Shown here in pieces: positions 1-8,650 of a DNA stretch of 64,000 bases. This DNA is from Cupriavidus metallidurans CH34 (GTDB lineage Bacteria > Pseudomonadota > Gammaproteobacteria > Burkholderiales > Burkholderiaceae), in assembly GCF_000196015.1 (NCBI RefSeq), contig NC_007974.2, forward strand, positions 806,001 through 870,000, in the 5' to 3' direction. Position 1 is the stretch's first letter. Each line of letters starts with the position of its first letter. The notes beneath the pieces are model-generated. The model was not told the DNA's origin. It worked only from the letters and a program-made list of their open reading frames with translations, and searched no databases. Made by a program: the position numbers and the translations under genes.

Positions 1-984
1 AGCTTCACCAACAACCAGGTGGGCGGAGGCAGCGTGGTCAGGCAGACGTCGGGCAGCCTTTCCAGTTCGCGCTGGGGCGTACGCGGATCCGAGGACCTTG
101 GCCAAGGGCTGAAAGCGGTGTTCGTGCTCGAAAGTGGCTTTGATGTCGACACTGGCAAATCAGCGCAGGGCGGACGGCTGTTCGGGCGATCGGCATATGT
201 GGGGTTGGAGAGCCAATGGGGCAGCATCCTGTTTGGGCGTCAGCAGAGCGCGTTGTTCGACATGATCGGCGCGTTCGACCCGATGGCGCTGTCGCCGAGG
301 TGGTCCATCTTCAATCAGGATCTTGCCCTGGTCGCCCGGCCGGATAACACCATGAAGTACGTGGGGAAGTTCGGCGGCTTGACGGCAACGGCGATGTACA
401 GCTTTGGCGCGGAAAGTACCACGGTGGATGGCAGCGAGGTGCCTGGGAATGCCAAGCTAGGTCGGGAGTTCGGCTTTCGCCTGAGCTACAACAGTGGTCC
501 GTTCAGCATTGGCACGGCCTATGACGAGGTCAACACCGGCACATTGACCACGAACCGCGACGCCACGTCGCGTCGGGCCACGGTGGCCGGTACCTATGCG
601 CTTTCCACCCTCAAGGTGTTCGCCGGCTACCGATGGGCAAAGGCCTACGATGGAGCGATTCTCGTGGGTGCGCTGCCAGGTGTGTCGAATCAAGCGTCGA
701 ACCTGTGGTGGACTGGCGTGATGTGGCAGGCGGGGCCGGCGGTGACGCTTAGCGCGGCCGCTTATTACCAGGATTTCCGCAACACCGGTGGTGACCCGTG
801 GCTGTTCGTCGCCACGGGCCGGTACGCATTCTCGAAGCGTACCGAGGCCTACCTGACGCTGGGCTATGCACTGAATCAGGAGAACTCGAACATGGGTCTT
901 GGCAATGGCGCGGCCGGCTTCGGTCACACGCCGCCGGGCAGCAATCAGTTCGGCACGACCCTCGGGATAAAGCACATTTTCTGA
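1..984 (+). CDS. Gram-negative porin (5' end outside window)
   Basis: This is the C-terminal part of a Burkholderiales-type trimeric porin, a 16-strand outer-membrane beta-barrel for small hydrophilic solutes. The reading frame is open from base 1, so the start and signal peptide lie upstream of the window. Family hallmarks are the SSRWGVRGSEDLG segment, the GRSAYVGL and GRQQSALFD strand/loop motifs, and a terminal phenylalanine (GIKHIF) as required for BAM-dependent assembly. It resembles the two complete porins at 9689 and 18700. The substrate cannot be told from sequence. Confidence 0.93.
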   Translation, partial: SFTNNQVGGGSVVRQTSGSLSSSRWGVRGSEDLGQGLKAVFVLESGFDVDTGKSAQGGRLFGRSAYVGLESQWGSILFGRQQSALFDMIGAFDPMALSPRWSIFNQDLALVARPDNTMKYVGKFGGLTATAMYSFGAESTTVDGSEVPGNAKLGREFGFRLSYNSGPFSIGTAYDEVNTGTLTTNRDATSRRATVAGTYALSTLKVFAGYRWAKAYDGAILVGALPGVSNQASNLWWTGVMWQAGPAVTLSAAAYYQDFRNTGGDPWLFVATGRYAFSKRTEAYLTLGYALNQENSNMGLGNGAAGFGHTPPGSNQFGTTLGIKHIF

Positions 985-1289
985 CATAGATCATTGTGTG
1001 GACGGGGCCTTCAACGACATGGCACTTGGTGCCCCGTCATCATTGCCAAATGAGATGTCCTTGTCCACGCGCAAATCATCGGGCAGGCCGGGTATCGCTG
1101 TCTGGAACCGGACATGCATCGGGGACGGATCGGAATCAAGGCAACGTAAGTGCGGCACGACGTTTCCTTCTGATTGGGATTCAATGGAATGGTCGCGGGA
1201 TATCGAGCATTGACCGCGTAGAGAGCGGGCCGCAGTATGGTCGTTTCGACAGTTGACACGACCGGAGCGACCGAAGCCGGCAGGAAGCC
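985..1289. other. Intergenic region between porin and IclR gene
   Basis: I see no convincing gene here. It holds a hairpin with 8-bp arms GACGGGGC (1001-1008) and GCCCCGTC (1031-1038), 17 bases after the porin stop. The hairpin could terminate porin transcription, but no T-run follows it. The remaining sequence presumably carries the promoter of the IclR gene. Confidence 0.4.
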
Positions 1290-2090
1290 ATGCTTGAACC
1301 GACGCACGAGAGCGAGCCTTTCTCGCGCACCACACCGGGTAGCCAGACGTTGCTGCGCGGACTCAACTTACTGCGCGCATTCGTCAGCGGCGCGCCTGTG
1401 CTGAGCAACGCTCAGCTCGCCGAACGCAGCGGCCTGCCGAGGCCCACGGTCAGTCGCCTCACCCATTCGCTGGTGGAAGGCGGTTACCTCGAATACGACG
1501 GTGTGTCGAAGGGCTATCGCCTCGCGCCGGTATGCCTCAGCCTGGCGCGCTCGTTCCATATCGGACGCTCGGAGCTGGATGCCGTGTTGCCATTGATGGC
1601 CCAGGTAGCGATGGCGGAGCAGATCAACGTCACGCTATCGGCCGCCGATGGGTTCTGGATGGTCTATCTCCACACAATTCGCAAAGGTCGTGGGCTGATG
1701 AGTCGTGCCGCAATGACCGGAACGCGATTCGGGATGGTAAGAAGCTCAACCGGGCACGCGTACCTTGCCGGCCTGCCGGAATCGCGGCGGCAACTGCTGA
1801 TGGGCAGGCTCGCGAGCCACTACGGCGAGAAGTGGCCGAAGTACAAGGAGCGCATCGACACGTCGAGGGCGAAGTACGAGAAGGACGGCTATTGCCGCTC
1901 GCGCGTCGTGCTCGGCATGGAGGGCATCGCGACGGCAGTGATGGGCCCGGATGGTGTGCTCTATACCCTGAGTGTTTCGTACGCGGTAGGGGACGATGAC
2001 GATGGTCCGCTGGAGGCGCGATATGCGCCTGTGCTGCTCTCACTGCGTGACGCCATCGAGATTGCGTGGTCCGAGTTTGGCGGCGTGTAG
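1290..2090 (+). CDS. IclR-family transcriptional regulator
   Basis: A 266-residue IclR-family regulator. The N-terminal winged helix-turn-helix lies at about residues 25-85, with a recognition-helix region AERSGLPRPTVSRL. The C-terminal effector-binding domain (about 95-260) has the usual end pattern, GMEGIATAVMGPDG then LSVSY. The length is normal. A modest AGGA sequence lies just before the ATG. It sits between a porin and a Bug receptor / CoA transferase operon, so it may control either uptake or catabolism of a small organic acid. The effector is unknown. Confidence 0.9.
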   Translation: MLEPTHESEPFSRTTPGSQTLLRGLNLLRAFVSGAPVLSNAQLAERSGLPRPTVSRLTHSLVEGGYLEYDGVSKGYRLAPVCLSLARSFHIGRSELDAVLPLMAQVAMAEQINVTLSAADGFWMVYLHTIRKGRGLMSRAAMTGTRFGMVRSSTGHAYLAGLPESRRQLLMGRLASHYGEKWPKYKERIDTSRAKYEKDGYCRSRVVLGMEGIATAVMGPDGVLYTLSVSYAVGDDDDGPLEARYAPVLLSLRDAIEIAWSEFGGV

Positions 2091-2107
2091 GGGGGCGGTT
2101 CGCAGGT

Positions 2108-2340
2108 TCAGGAGCTTATCTGCTCCAGTTGCGGAATGAACTCTCCAAGAAGCTGGCGTGTCGCGAGCGTGGAGGGTCCTAGCCGACGCCGGATCAGCGA
2201 GATGCGATCCGCGTCGCGTGGAGTGTCGACGATGTGGATCGTTCGCATTCCCAATTCCTCATTCCCATTCCTTAGCAATGTCCGCCGCATAGGCCGGCGC
2301 GATCAACACGCCCGCACCTCGCTTGATCAAGCCAAGTGAG
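2108..2340 (-). pseudogene. LysR-type regulator C-terminal remnant, frameshifted
   Basis: The minus strand carries what looks like the last 70 or so codons of a LysR-family effector-binding domain split over two frames. One frame reads GVLIAPAYAADIAKE (about 2275-2325) and then hits a stop. The other continues with GMRTIHIVDTPRDADR and SLIRRRLGPSTLATRQLL to a stop at 2108. The frame changes in a GGAAT-rich repeat at about 2255-2280, a likely slippage site. No DNA-binding N-terminus remains. Bug operons are often paired with a divergent LysR gene, which fits the position just upstream of the receptor at 2508. Confidence 0.55.
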
Positions 2341-2507
2341 CGGCGCCTGTTTGGCAGGCTGACTGGCCGGCATCAGGCGATCAAGCAGCATCGCTTCCCT
2401 GTCTCCTTCCGACATATTCCATCTGATGATAAATCTATGAAGACAATTCGCTTGTTTGCATGAATGGATCGGAACAACATGGCGGTCATCAGACAGAGGA
2501 GACACTC

Positions 2508-3461
2508 ATGAAGACACGTATTGCCGCCTTGTTGGCCGCCGCCATCGTTGCGCCACACGCTTTTGCCCAAGGCGACGGCTATCCGAACAAGCCGATCAAG
2601 CTGGTCGTTCCTTTCACGGCCGGCAGTGCCTCCGACACGGCGGCGCGTATTGTTGCCGAGGAGGTGCGTTCGTCGATTGGCACGATCATCGTGGACAATC
2701 GGCCGGGCGCCAACGGCATCATCGGCTCGAGTTATGTGGCGAAGTCGCCGGCGGATGGCTACACGCTGTTGTTGACGAGCAGTTCCACGCATTCCGGCAT
2801 CGAAGCGCTGTTCAAGCGTCCCGGCTACGACCCGATCAAGGACTTTGTTCATATTTCCCGCATCGCCACGATCCCCATGGTGCTGGTCACGCGTCCGGAT
2901 GCGCCATACAAGACGGCAATGGACATGGCCCTGTACGCGCAGAAGAACCATCTGCGTTATGGCTACGGCAGCGGCTCGGCGCAGATCGCGGCCGCCACGT
3001 TCTCGCAGATGGCGAACGTGCCATCCGACGCCATTCCCTACAAAAGTCAGCCTCCTGCGGTGACCGATCTGCTCGGTGGGCAGATCGACTACATGGTGGC
3101 GGATACATCGGTCGTCATGAGTTTCCTGCACGGTGGCAAGCTCGATGGCCTGGCCATCACGAGTCCCAGGCGTTTGCCCGAGCTTCCCAACGTGCCGACG
3201 ATGGCGGAGGCCGGATACAAGAACTTCGACCTGGTCGTATGGGTGGGGCTGGCCGCGCCGGCGGGCACGCCGACGGCCGTCGTGGAGAGATGGAACAAGG
3301 CCGTGAACGACGCCGTGGCACGTCCCCCCGTCGTGGAGAAGCTTGCGAAGCTCGGCATGGTTGCGGCTCCGGCCAGCACGCGTGACTTTGCGGCATTCAC
3401 TGTCGCTCAGCGCGGCATCTGGACGTCCAGGGCCACCAAGGCGGGTGTGGAGCAGCAATGA
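2508..3461 (+). CDS. Bug/TctC family periplasmic solute receptor
   Basis: A 317-residue tripartite-tricarboxylate-type (Bug) extracytoplasmic binding protein. The start at 2508 is chosen because AGAGGAG lies just upstream and a signal peptide follows (MKTRIAALLAAAIVAPHAFA). The mature protein has the family signature YPNKPIKLVVPFTAGSASD, then NRPGANGIIGS and VPTMAEAGY. It would bind a carboxylate in the periplasm. No TctA or TctB membrane subunits are nearby. Its stop overlaps the start of the CoA transferase gene (ATGA), so the two are co-translated and the ligand is probably the substrate of the enzymes downstream. Confidence 0.94.
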   Translation: MKTRIAALLAAAIVAPHAFAQGDGYPNKPIKLVVPFTAGSASDTAARIVAEEVRSSIGTIIVDNRPGANGIIGSSYVAKSPADGYTLLLTSSSTHSGIEALFKRPGYDPIKDFVHISRIATIPMVLVTRPDAPYKTAMDMALYAQKNHLRYGYGSGSAQIAAATFSQMANVPSDAIPYKSQPPAVTDLLGGQIDYMVADTSVVMSFLHGGKLDGLAITSPRRLPELPNVPTMAEAGYKNFDLVVWVGLAAPAGTPTAVVERWNKAVNDAVARPPVVEKLAKLGMVAAPASTRDFAAFTVAQRGIWTSRATKAGVEQQ

Positions 3462-4612
3462 CGCATCGCGCACCGGATACGACAGGGCCGCTTGCGGGCG
3501 TCCGTGTGCTGGATCTGACGTCGGTCATCATGGGTCCCGTCTGCACGCAGATTCTGGCCGACTATGGGGCGACGGTCGTAAAGATCGAGCCGCCTGATGG
3601 TGACGTGATGCGCCATGCCGGCAACAAGCGCGCACCTGGCATGGGAAGCATGTTCCTTCATGCGAACCAGGGAAAATCGTCTGTCGTGCTGGATCTCAAG
3701 CAAGAGGAAGATGTCCGAACGCTCAGAGAGATGCTACCGGGCTTTGACGTGCTCGTGCACAACGTGCGACCGCAAGCCATGCGCAGGTTGGGGCTCGATG
3801 AAGCGGCCGTGCACGGCCTGAATCCGTCGATCATCTATGTTGAACTGACCGGGTATGCAGAGGGTGGGCCGCTGCACGGACGTGCGGCGTATGACGACGT
3901 TATTCAGGCGCAGACGGGGCTGGCCGAACTGTTCTCTCGCCAGACGGGTGGCGCGCCTCAGTATGTGCCGACGCTGATAGCGGACAGGGTGACCGGCCTG
4001 ACCGCCGCGCACGCCACCATTGCAGCACTGTTCGCGCGCAAAAGCACGGGTCACGGTGATACGGTCCGCGTATCGATGTTCGAGACGATGGCGGCGTTCG
4101 TCCTTGCGGATCACCTCGGCGGAGCGTCGTTCGAACCATCGGCTGGCGCCATGGGATACAGCCGCTTGCTGACACCGCACCGGAAGCCATATCGGACGCG
4201 CGATGGCTACATCGCGGCGGTTGTCTACAACGACAAGCACTGGAAGTCGTTCTTCGAGGCGATTGATGATCTCGCGACGTTCGAGCGCGACAGCCGGTTT
4301 CAAACTGCGCCCGCACGGGCCGAGAACTACGACGTCATCTATGGTCACCTCTCGCAGGTCATGCTGACTCGCACCACCGACGCGTGGGTGGCGCTGCTGG
4401 AAGCCGCGGATATTCCGTGCGCGCGTGTCAATCGCGTGGAAGACCTGCTGGAAGATGCGCAGCTTCGCGCGGTTGGCTTCTTTGATCAGCGCGATTTTGG
4501 CGACGGTGGACAACGGCGTATCGTTTCTCGCTTTCGCTCGCCAGCCGCGCGAAATAATCTTGCAACGCCGGCGCCAATGCTTGGTCAGTCGGCAGGGGAA
4601 CTGGAAGAATGA
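3458..4612 (+). CDS. CaiB/BaiF class III CoA transferase
   Basis: A 384-residue formyl-CoA-transferase-family enzyme, which moves CoA between acyl-CoA and a free carboxylic acid. Seen in the sequence: GVRVLDLTSVIMGPVCTQIL at the N-terminus, the KIEPPDGDVMR loop, QGKSSVVLDLKQ, and YDDVIQAQTGL in the region that normally holds the catalytic aspartate. The length is typical. It overlaps both neighbours by 4 bp (ATGA), making a tight three-gene operon with the Bug receptor before it and the enoyl-CoA hydratase after it. That suggests activation of an imported acid by CoA transfer. The exact acid is unknown. Confidence 0.93.
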   Translation: MTHRAPDTTGPLAGVRVLDLTSVIMGPVCTQILADYGATVVKIEPPDGDVMRHAGNKRAPGMGSMFLHANQGKSSVVLDLKQEEDVRTLREMLPGFDVLVHNVRPQAMRRLGLDEAAVHGLNPSIIYVELTGYAEGGPLHGRAAYDDVIQAQTGLAELFSRQTGGAPQYVPTLIADRVTGLTAAHATIAALFARKSTGHGDTVRVSMFETMAAFVLADHLGGASFEPSAGAMGYSRLLTPHRKPYRTRDGYIAAVVYNDKHWKSFFEAIDDLATFERDSRFQTAPARAENYDVIYGHLSQVMLTRTTDAWVALLEAADIPCARVNRVEDLLEDAQLRAVGFFDQRDFGDGGQRRIVSRFRSPAARNNLATPAPMLGQSAGELEE

Positions 4613-5412
4613 ATCAGGAAACGGCAAAAATGGTGAACACGGAAGAGATCAAACATCTGTCACTCGATGTGTCGGAGCAAGGCGTGGCGACACTGCGCAT
4701 CGCCAATGGCACCAGTCTGAATATTCTGGACTCGGACACGATCGTCGAATTCACGCAAACGCTGCGTCGGCTGGCTCGCCGCCCTGACGTCCGGGTACTG
4801 GTGTTGCGCGGGACGGGGGAGAAGGCATTCGTTGGTGGCGCGAACATCAAGGAGCTGGCCAGGCTTGAGCCGGAGACGGCGGTGGCGTTCATCACGCGAT
4901 TGCACGATCTGTGCGAGGCGGTCCGCGATTTCCCGGTGCCGACGATTGCTCGTTTGTCGGGCTGGTGCATGGGAGGCGGCATGGAGTTCGCCGCCGCTTG
5001 CGATATCCGCATCGCTGACGAGAATGCCAATTTCGCCATGCCGGAAGTCAGGATCGGCATCCCGTCGGTCATTCATGCAAACATCCTTTCTCGCCTGATC
5101 GGTGAGGGGAACACACGCTGGATGTTGCTGACTGGCTCCTCGATCAATGCGGCGCGCGCCCATGCCTGGGGATTTGTCCACGAGGTCGTCGCCAACGACG
5201 CTCTGGATGCCGCAGTTGCGCATACGGTATCCGAGATACTGGAGTGCGGGCCGGCAGCCGTGCGTGCGCAGAAGTCGCTGCTGCGCGCGTGGGAAGATCC
5301 TGCGATCGAGCGGGGGCTGAAGCACAGCATTGCGGTGTTTGGCGACGTCTACGCTGGGTCAGAACCGGATGCTTACATGGCGCGGTTCCTTGAGCGCAAG
5401 AGGAAAAGCTGA
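4609..5412 (+). CDS. Enoyl-CoA hydratase/isomerase family protein
   Basis: A 267-residue crotonase-fold protein. The oxyanion-hole segments are visible as AFVGGANIKEL and GWCMGGGMEFAAACDIRIA, followed by FAMPEVRIGIPSVIHA. The crotonase glutamates are not both obvious (VRIGIPS in place of the common E-x-G-x-x-P), so hydratase, isomerase and thioesterase-like roles all remain possible. Translation is coupled to the preceding CoA transferase through an ATGA overlap. An in-frame ATG at 4630 is an alternative start. It probably acts on the CoA ester formed by the upstream enzyme. Confidence 0.9.
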   Translation: MNQETAKMVNTEEIKHLSLDVSEQGVATLRIANGTSLNILDSDTIVEFTQTLRRLARRPDVRVLVLRGTGEKAFVGGANIKELARLEPETAVAFITRLHDLCEAVRDFPVPTIARLSGWCMGGGMEFAAACDIRIADENANFAMPEVRIGIPSVIHANILSRLIGEGNTRWMLLTGSSINAARAHAWGFVHEVVANDALDAAVAHTVSEILECGPAAVRAQKSLLRAWEDPAIERGLKHSIAVFGDVYAGSEPDAYMARFLERKRKS

Positions 5413-5476
5413 CAGGCGCTAGTAATCGGACGAAGCGGTCATGTACCATCGAACTGTCCATCCAATTGCCTGCGCC

Positions 5477-6376
5477 ATGAACTTCACACTCAGGGAGTTC
5501 CGAGTATTCCGCGTCGTGTACGAACTCCGCAGTTTCAGCGGAGCTTCCCAGACCATTCACATGACGCAGTCGGCGGTGAGCAAGGTGTGCCAGGAGATGG
5601 AGGCCAAGGTCGGGCAGCGGCTCTTCGAACGGTCGACTCGCAAGGTGACACCAACCCAGTTGGCGCACCAGTTGTATGGCCATGTATGTGAAGTGCTCGG
5701 GACCATGGATGCCGCCGAGCGCAGTATGCAGAGCCTTCTGAACCTAGAAGCTGGCGAAGTCAGCGTCGCATCGTCGCCAATGATGTGCGTGGGATTGTTG
5801 CGGGGGGCGGTTTCGGCGTTCCACGAAGCCCATCCGGCGATCCGGATCGGCATGCATGAGTTGTCGACGGACGAGACGATCGAGTACGTGGTTAATGGAA
5901 AGGCCGACTTCGGACTGGTTTCGATGGAAGAAGCTCATCCCAAGCTCTCGATCGAGCACCTGTACAACGAATCCATGTTCGTGATCTGTGCCGGCGACCA
6001 CGAACTGGCACGCAAGCGCAAGGTTAGCTGGGAGTTGCTTGCCGACTATCCACAGATCTCCTTGCATTCAACGTTCAGCACGCGGCGGACGATCGATCGC
6101 GTTTTTGCGTCGAGACATCTGGCGTACTCAACTTCCGTTGAAGTCGGGACGGTGCTGTCGGCAATTAGTTTTGCGAAGGCGCGGCTCGGGGTTACGGTCT
6201 TGCCCGGCTACGTTCGGGAGTTCGTCTCGGAACTGGGCCTGGTAGCGAGGGCATTGCCCTGCGAGGGAGTCGAACACCCCATCTCGCTCATTACACGTTG
6301 GAATGCGCGGCTTTCGACGCCAGCAGAATGCCTGCTTGACAGCGTCAGGAAGCGACTGGCCGCCGCACGAGCCTAG
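5477..6376 (+). CDS. LysR-family transcriptional regulator
   Basis: A 299-residue LysR regulator: N-terminal helix-turn-helix (MNFTLREFRVFRVV to about residue 60, with SFSGASQTIHMTQSAVSK) and a periplasmic-binding-protein-like effector domain. The start at 5477 matches the usual LysR N-terminus; an in-frame ATG at 5441 would add 12 residues. Neither has a strong ribosome binding site. It lies directly downstream of the Bug / CoA transferase / hydratase operon on the same strand and probably regulates it. The inducer is not known. Confidence 0.92.
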   Translation: MNFTLREFRVFRVVYELRSFSGASQTIHMTQSAVSKVCQEMEAKVGQRLFERSTRKVTPTQLAHQLYGHVCEVLGTMDAAERSMQSLLNLEAGEVSVASSPMMCVGLLRGAVSAFHEAHPAIRIGMHELSTDETIEYVVNGKADFGLVSMEEAHPKLSIEHLYNESMFVICAGDHELARKRKVSWELLADYPQISLHSTFSTRRTIDRVFASRHLAYSTSVEVGTVLSAISFAKARLGVTVLPGYVREFVSELGLVARALPCEGVEHPISLITRWNARLSTPAECLLDSVRKRLAAARA

Positions 6377-7172
6377 CTGCGTAAGGAGACAGCGTCCCGG
6401 CACTGTCGTGTCCGAGGGCCGGTGCTCAGAACCGAATGATCCACGCGCCCGTCGTGTAGCGATTGTGGTTGTTCCGGCCGTTACACGAGGTGCTGTGGTT
6501 ATAGCCTGCACGGTTGCGCATCGATTGCGCGCCACGCCTCCGGCTTTGGAGGCAGATCTCGAACGGTCTCGTGAGTTCACGCGGCGCATCCGCGAGCGTT
6601 CCCATCCACCCCTGCGGCATTGGCGCGAGCCAACCGCGATTGGCTCGCGCGGAGCGCCGAGACGGATCGTGAGATCGCGCGGCATGGCGCCGATAGCCCG
6701 ACGGAGCAATCTGCAAGACTTTGCAGATCGACTTGCTTGATCCACCCCAACAGTGTCTGGCTCGTACAGCCGATTGTCGGTGCGATAGATTCAACTGCTG
6801 CCCACGGCGATGGATATTCGATGCGCTGCTGTCGGATCTCAGGGGGAAACCTGGTTTGCTCGCTTATGGGCTCCATTCTTTCCAAGAGTGGAGCCGCCAC
6901 TGAACTCGGGGCGATTCACTGTCGCTAATCGTTCGCGACGAGCATCGGCAAACACAGGCTCCTTAGCCGCCCAAGTAAAAGCCTGTTTCAGCATCTATGC
7001 AGCCAAACGCATGACCATGGCATCTTTCTGTAAAACCATTCGAAGGAATATTAGGACGAGGCCTATATCCCAGGTGGTGTTATTGCTTAAAAATGCTGCG
7101 TGAGAGTGCCTCCGGGCTTTCCTCTCATGGCAAGGCGGTGTCCATGGGACACCTCTCGCTCGTTCCCCTTAG
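6377..7172. other. Gene-poor region with IS debris
   Basis: Apart from the IS3-type remnant listed separately (6641-6876), I find no supportable gene here. Open frames over 6380-6640 have no recognisable domain and no ribosome binding site. The stretch from 6900 to 7172 is locally AT-richer and ends at the left terminus of the IS5-family element. Confidence 0.45.
6641..6876 (-). pseudogene. Degenerate IS3-family transposase (OrfA/OrfB remnants)
   Basis: On the minus strand, 6876 to about 6750 encodes an OrfA-like helix-turn-helix segment: MEPISEQ, RFPPEIRQ, then SPWAAVESIAPTIGCTSQTL and GWIKQ. In a different frame, about 6728-6641 encodes an OrfB-like N-terminal segment ICKVLQIAPSGYRRHAARS followed by DPSRRSARA. 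Both are typical of IS3-family elements of the IS407-like type. Most of OrfA and nearly all of OrfB, including the DDE catalytic core, are missing, so the element cannot move. Confidence 0.65.
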
Positions 7173-8503
7173 CAGGCTGCTGAAGTACTAGCCGCATAAA
7201 AGCGAAGCTTCCCTCTGCAAGGCTGATGGGCTCGCTATTTTTCACAATCCGGAAGCTGATCGTCACTTCACCGACTTTTTCGTTGATTTGGCGACCGTTT
7301 CCGGCCTCATTGCCGCGATTACTGCAACTGCGGACGGATTTGTCCCAGCGAACGCATGCGCACGAGGTTGTAGGCGGCCATGCTCAGCACAAACATTTGA
7401 TCGACCTTCTTTAGTCCGCGCACCATCACCTGGCGCATGCGCCCAACGGTCTTGGCCCATCCAAAGCCTTGTTCAATCAGCTTGCGCTTCTGCTGTGAGA
7501 TGGCATAACCCTTGGTGCCTGCAATGGCGTCGGGAACGGCCGAGCGGCGGCCAGAGGTGTTTTGTGCGACGTGCGGCGTCACCTTCAACTCCAGGCAGGC
7601 TTGAATGAACTCGTGCGCGTCGTAGCCCTTGTCCGCACCCACGGTGACTTCCACATTCAGGTCCTCAATCACCTGCCTGGCATCGTTGAGCATGACCTTC
7701 GCGGCCTCGCGCTCGGCGTGTCCGTCCGCATTGGTCACCATGGCGCTCACCACCAGGCCGTGGCGGTTGTCGCTCAGGGTATGACCCATGTAACGCAGTT
7801 CACTGGCGGTTTTGCCCTTGCGGTACAGCTTGGCATCGGGATCGGTTTTGGACTCGTGCGTCTCGTTGCTGCGCTTTTCACCCTTGAAGTCAGCACCGTC
7901 GTTATCGTCTTGGTCGTCGCCATCCTTGCGTACAAAGCTCTTGTGGCCAGCCCACGCCTTAATCAACGTGCCGTCGACGCTGAAGTGCTCGCCCGACAGC
8001 CAGTCCTTCTTCTGCGCGATGGCCAGCACTTCGTTGAAGAAGTCGATCACAGCATCGTGCTTGATCAGCCGTTCCCGGTTCTTGCTGAAGACGCTGGGCA
8101 CCCAGACCACATCATCCATCGCCAGGCCAATGAACCAGCGAAACAGCAAGTTGTAGTGCGTCTGTTCCATGAGCTGGCGCTCCGACCGGACGCTGTAGAG
8201 CACCTGCAGCAGCATGGCCCGCAGCAACTTCTCCGGCGCGATGCTGGGCCGGCCACCCTTGATATCGGCCTCGTACATTTGCGCGAACAGCCGATCCATC
8301 TTCGCCAGCGCCTGGTTCGCCATGGTGCGGATCGCGCGCAGGGGGTGGGACTTCGGCACGAAATCTTCCAGCCGCCGCATGGTGAACAAACTTTCGGTGA
8401 AGGTGTCAGCGCCGCGCATGAACGTGGGATTGTATGGAGTCCTCAGATTAACGATTCAGCAAGTCGTCGCGCTGACGTTCGCTGCCGGTATTTCAGCAGC
8501 CTG
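7173..8503 (-). mobile_element. IS5-family insertion sequence, apparently complete
   Basis: A 1331-bp insertion sequence. The left end reads CAGGCTGCTGAAGTAC and the complement of the right end reads CAGGCTGCTGAAATAC, so the terminal inverted repeats match at 15 of 16 positions. TTAG flanks both ends (7169-7172 and 8504-8507), a 4-bp target duplication of the YTAR type used by IS5-group elements. It carries one intact transposase gene on the minus strand. Intact ends plus a visible target duplication suggest a fairly recent insertion. Confidence 0.88.
7319..8419 (-). CDS. IS5-family DDE transposase
   Basis: A full-length 366-residue transposase. The N-terminal domain includes SHPLRAIRTMANQALAKM, GRPSIAPEKLLRAMLLQ and YNLLFRWFIGL. 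The DDE residues are visible in FSVDGTLIKAWAGHKSF (first Asp), VGADKGYDAHEF (second Asp) and KLIEQGFGWAKTVGRMRQ (Glu). There is no frameshift or stop. It occupies most of the element between the terminal repeats and is probably functional. Confidence 0.93.
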   Translation of the reverse strand: MRGADTFTESLFTMRRLEDFVPKSHPLRAIRTMANQALAKMDRLFAQMYEADIKGGRPSIAPEKLLRAMLLQVLYSVRSERQLMEQTHYNLLFRWFIGLAMDDVVWVPSVFSKNRERLIKHDAVIDFFNEVLAIAQKKDWLSGEHFSVDGTLIKAWAGHKSFVRKDGDDQDDNDGADFKGEKRSNETHESKTDPDAKLYRKGKTASELRYMGHTLSDNRHGLVVSAMVTNADGHAEREAAKVMLNDARQVIEDLNVEVTVGADKGYDAHEFIQACLELKVTPHVAQNTSGRRSAVPDAIAGTKGYAISQQKRKLIEQGFGWAKTVGRMRQVMVRGLKKVDQMFVLSMAAYNLVRMRSLGQIRPQLQ

Positions 8504-8650
8504 TTAGGCGTCAGTCGGCTCCCCGCGGGCTGGCGCACTTTTTCTCTTCGAACTTCGCCATGTTGTACCGCGGCAAGTATGTCTATGGACAACGCTCGCT
8601 CGCCTGCATGCAACGTATGTAGTCAGTGTACTCAGAGACTTCCGCGCAAA

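Noticed and set aside
457..987. Long minus-strand open frame across the porin
   Set aside because: It is the antisense shadow of the porin gene, Arg/His-rich, without domain or ribosome binding site.
996..1335. Small open frames between porin and IclR gene
   Set aside because: Several overlapping frames on both strands with no domain or ribosome binding site.
2373..3473. 366-codon minus-strand frame opposite the Bug receptor at 2508
   Set aside because: Antisense of a gene with a signal peptide and family signature; composition is typical of a shadow frame.
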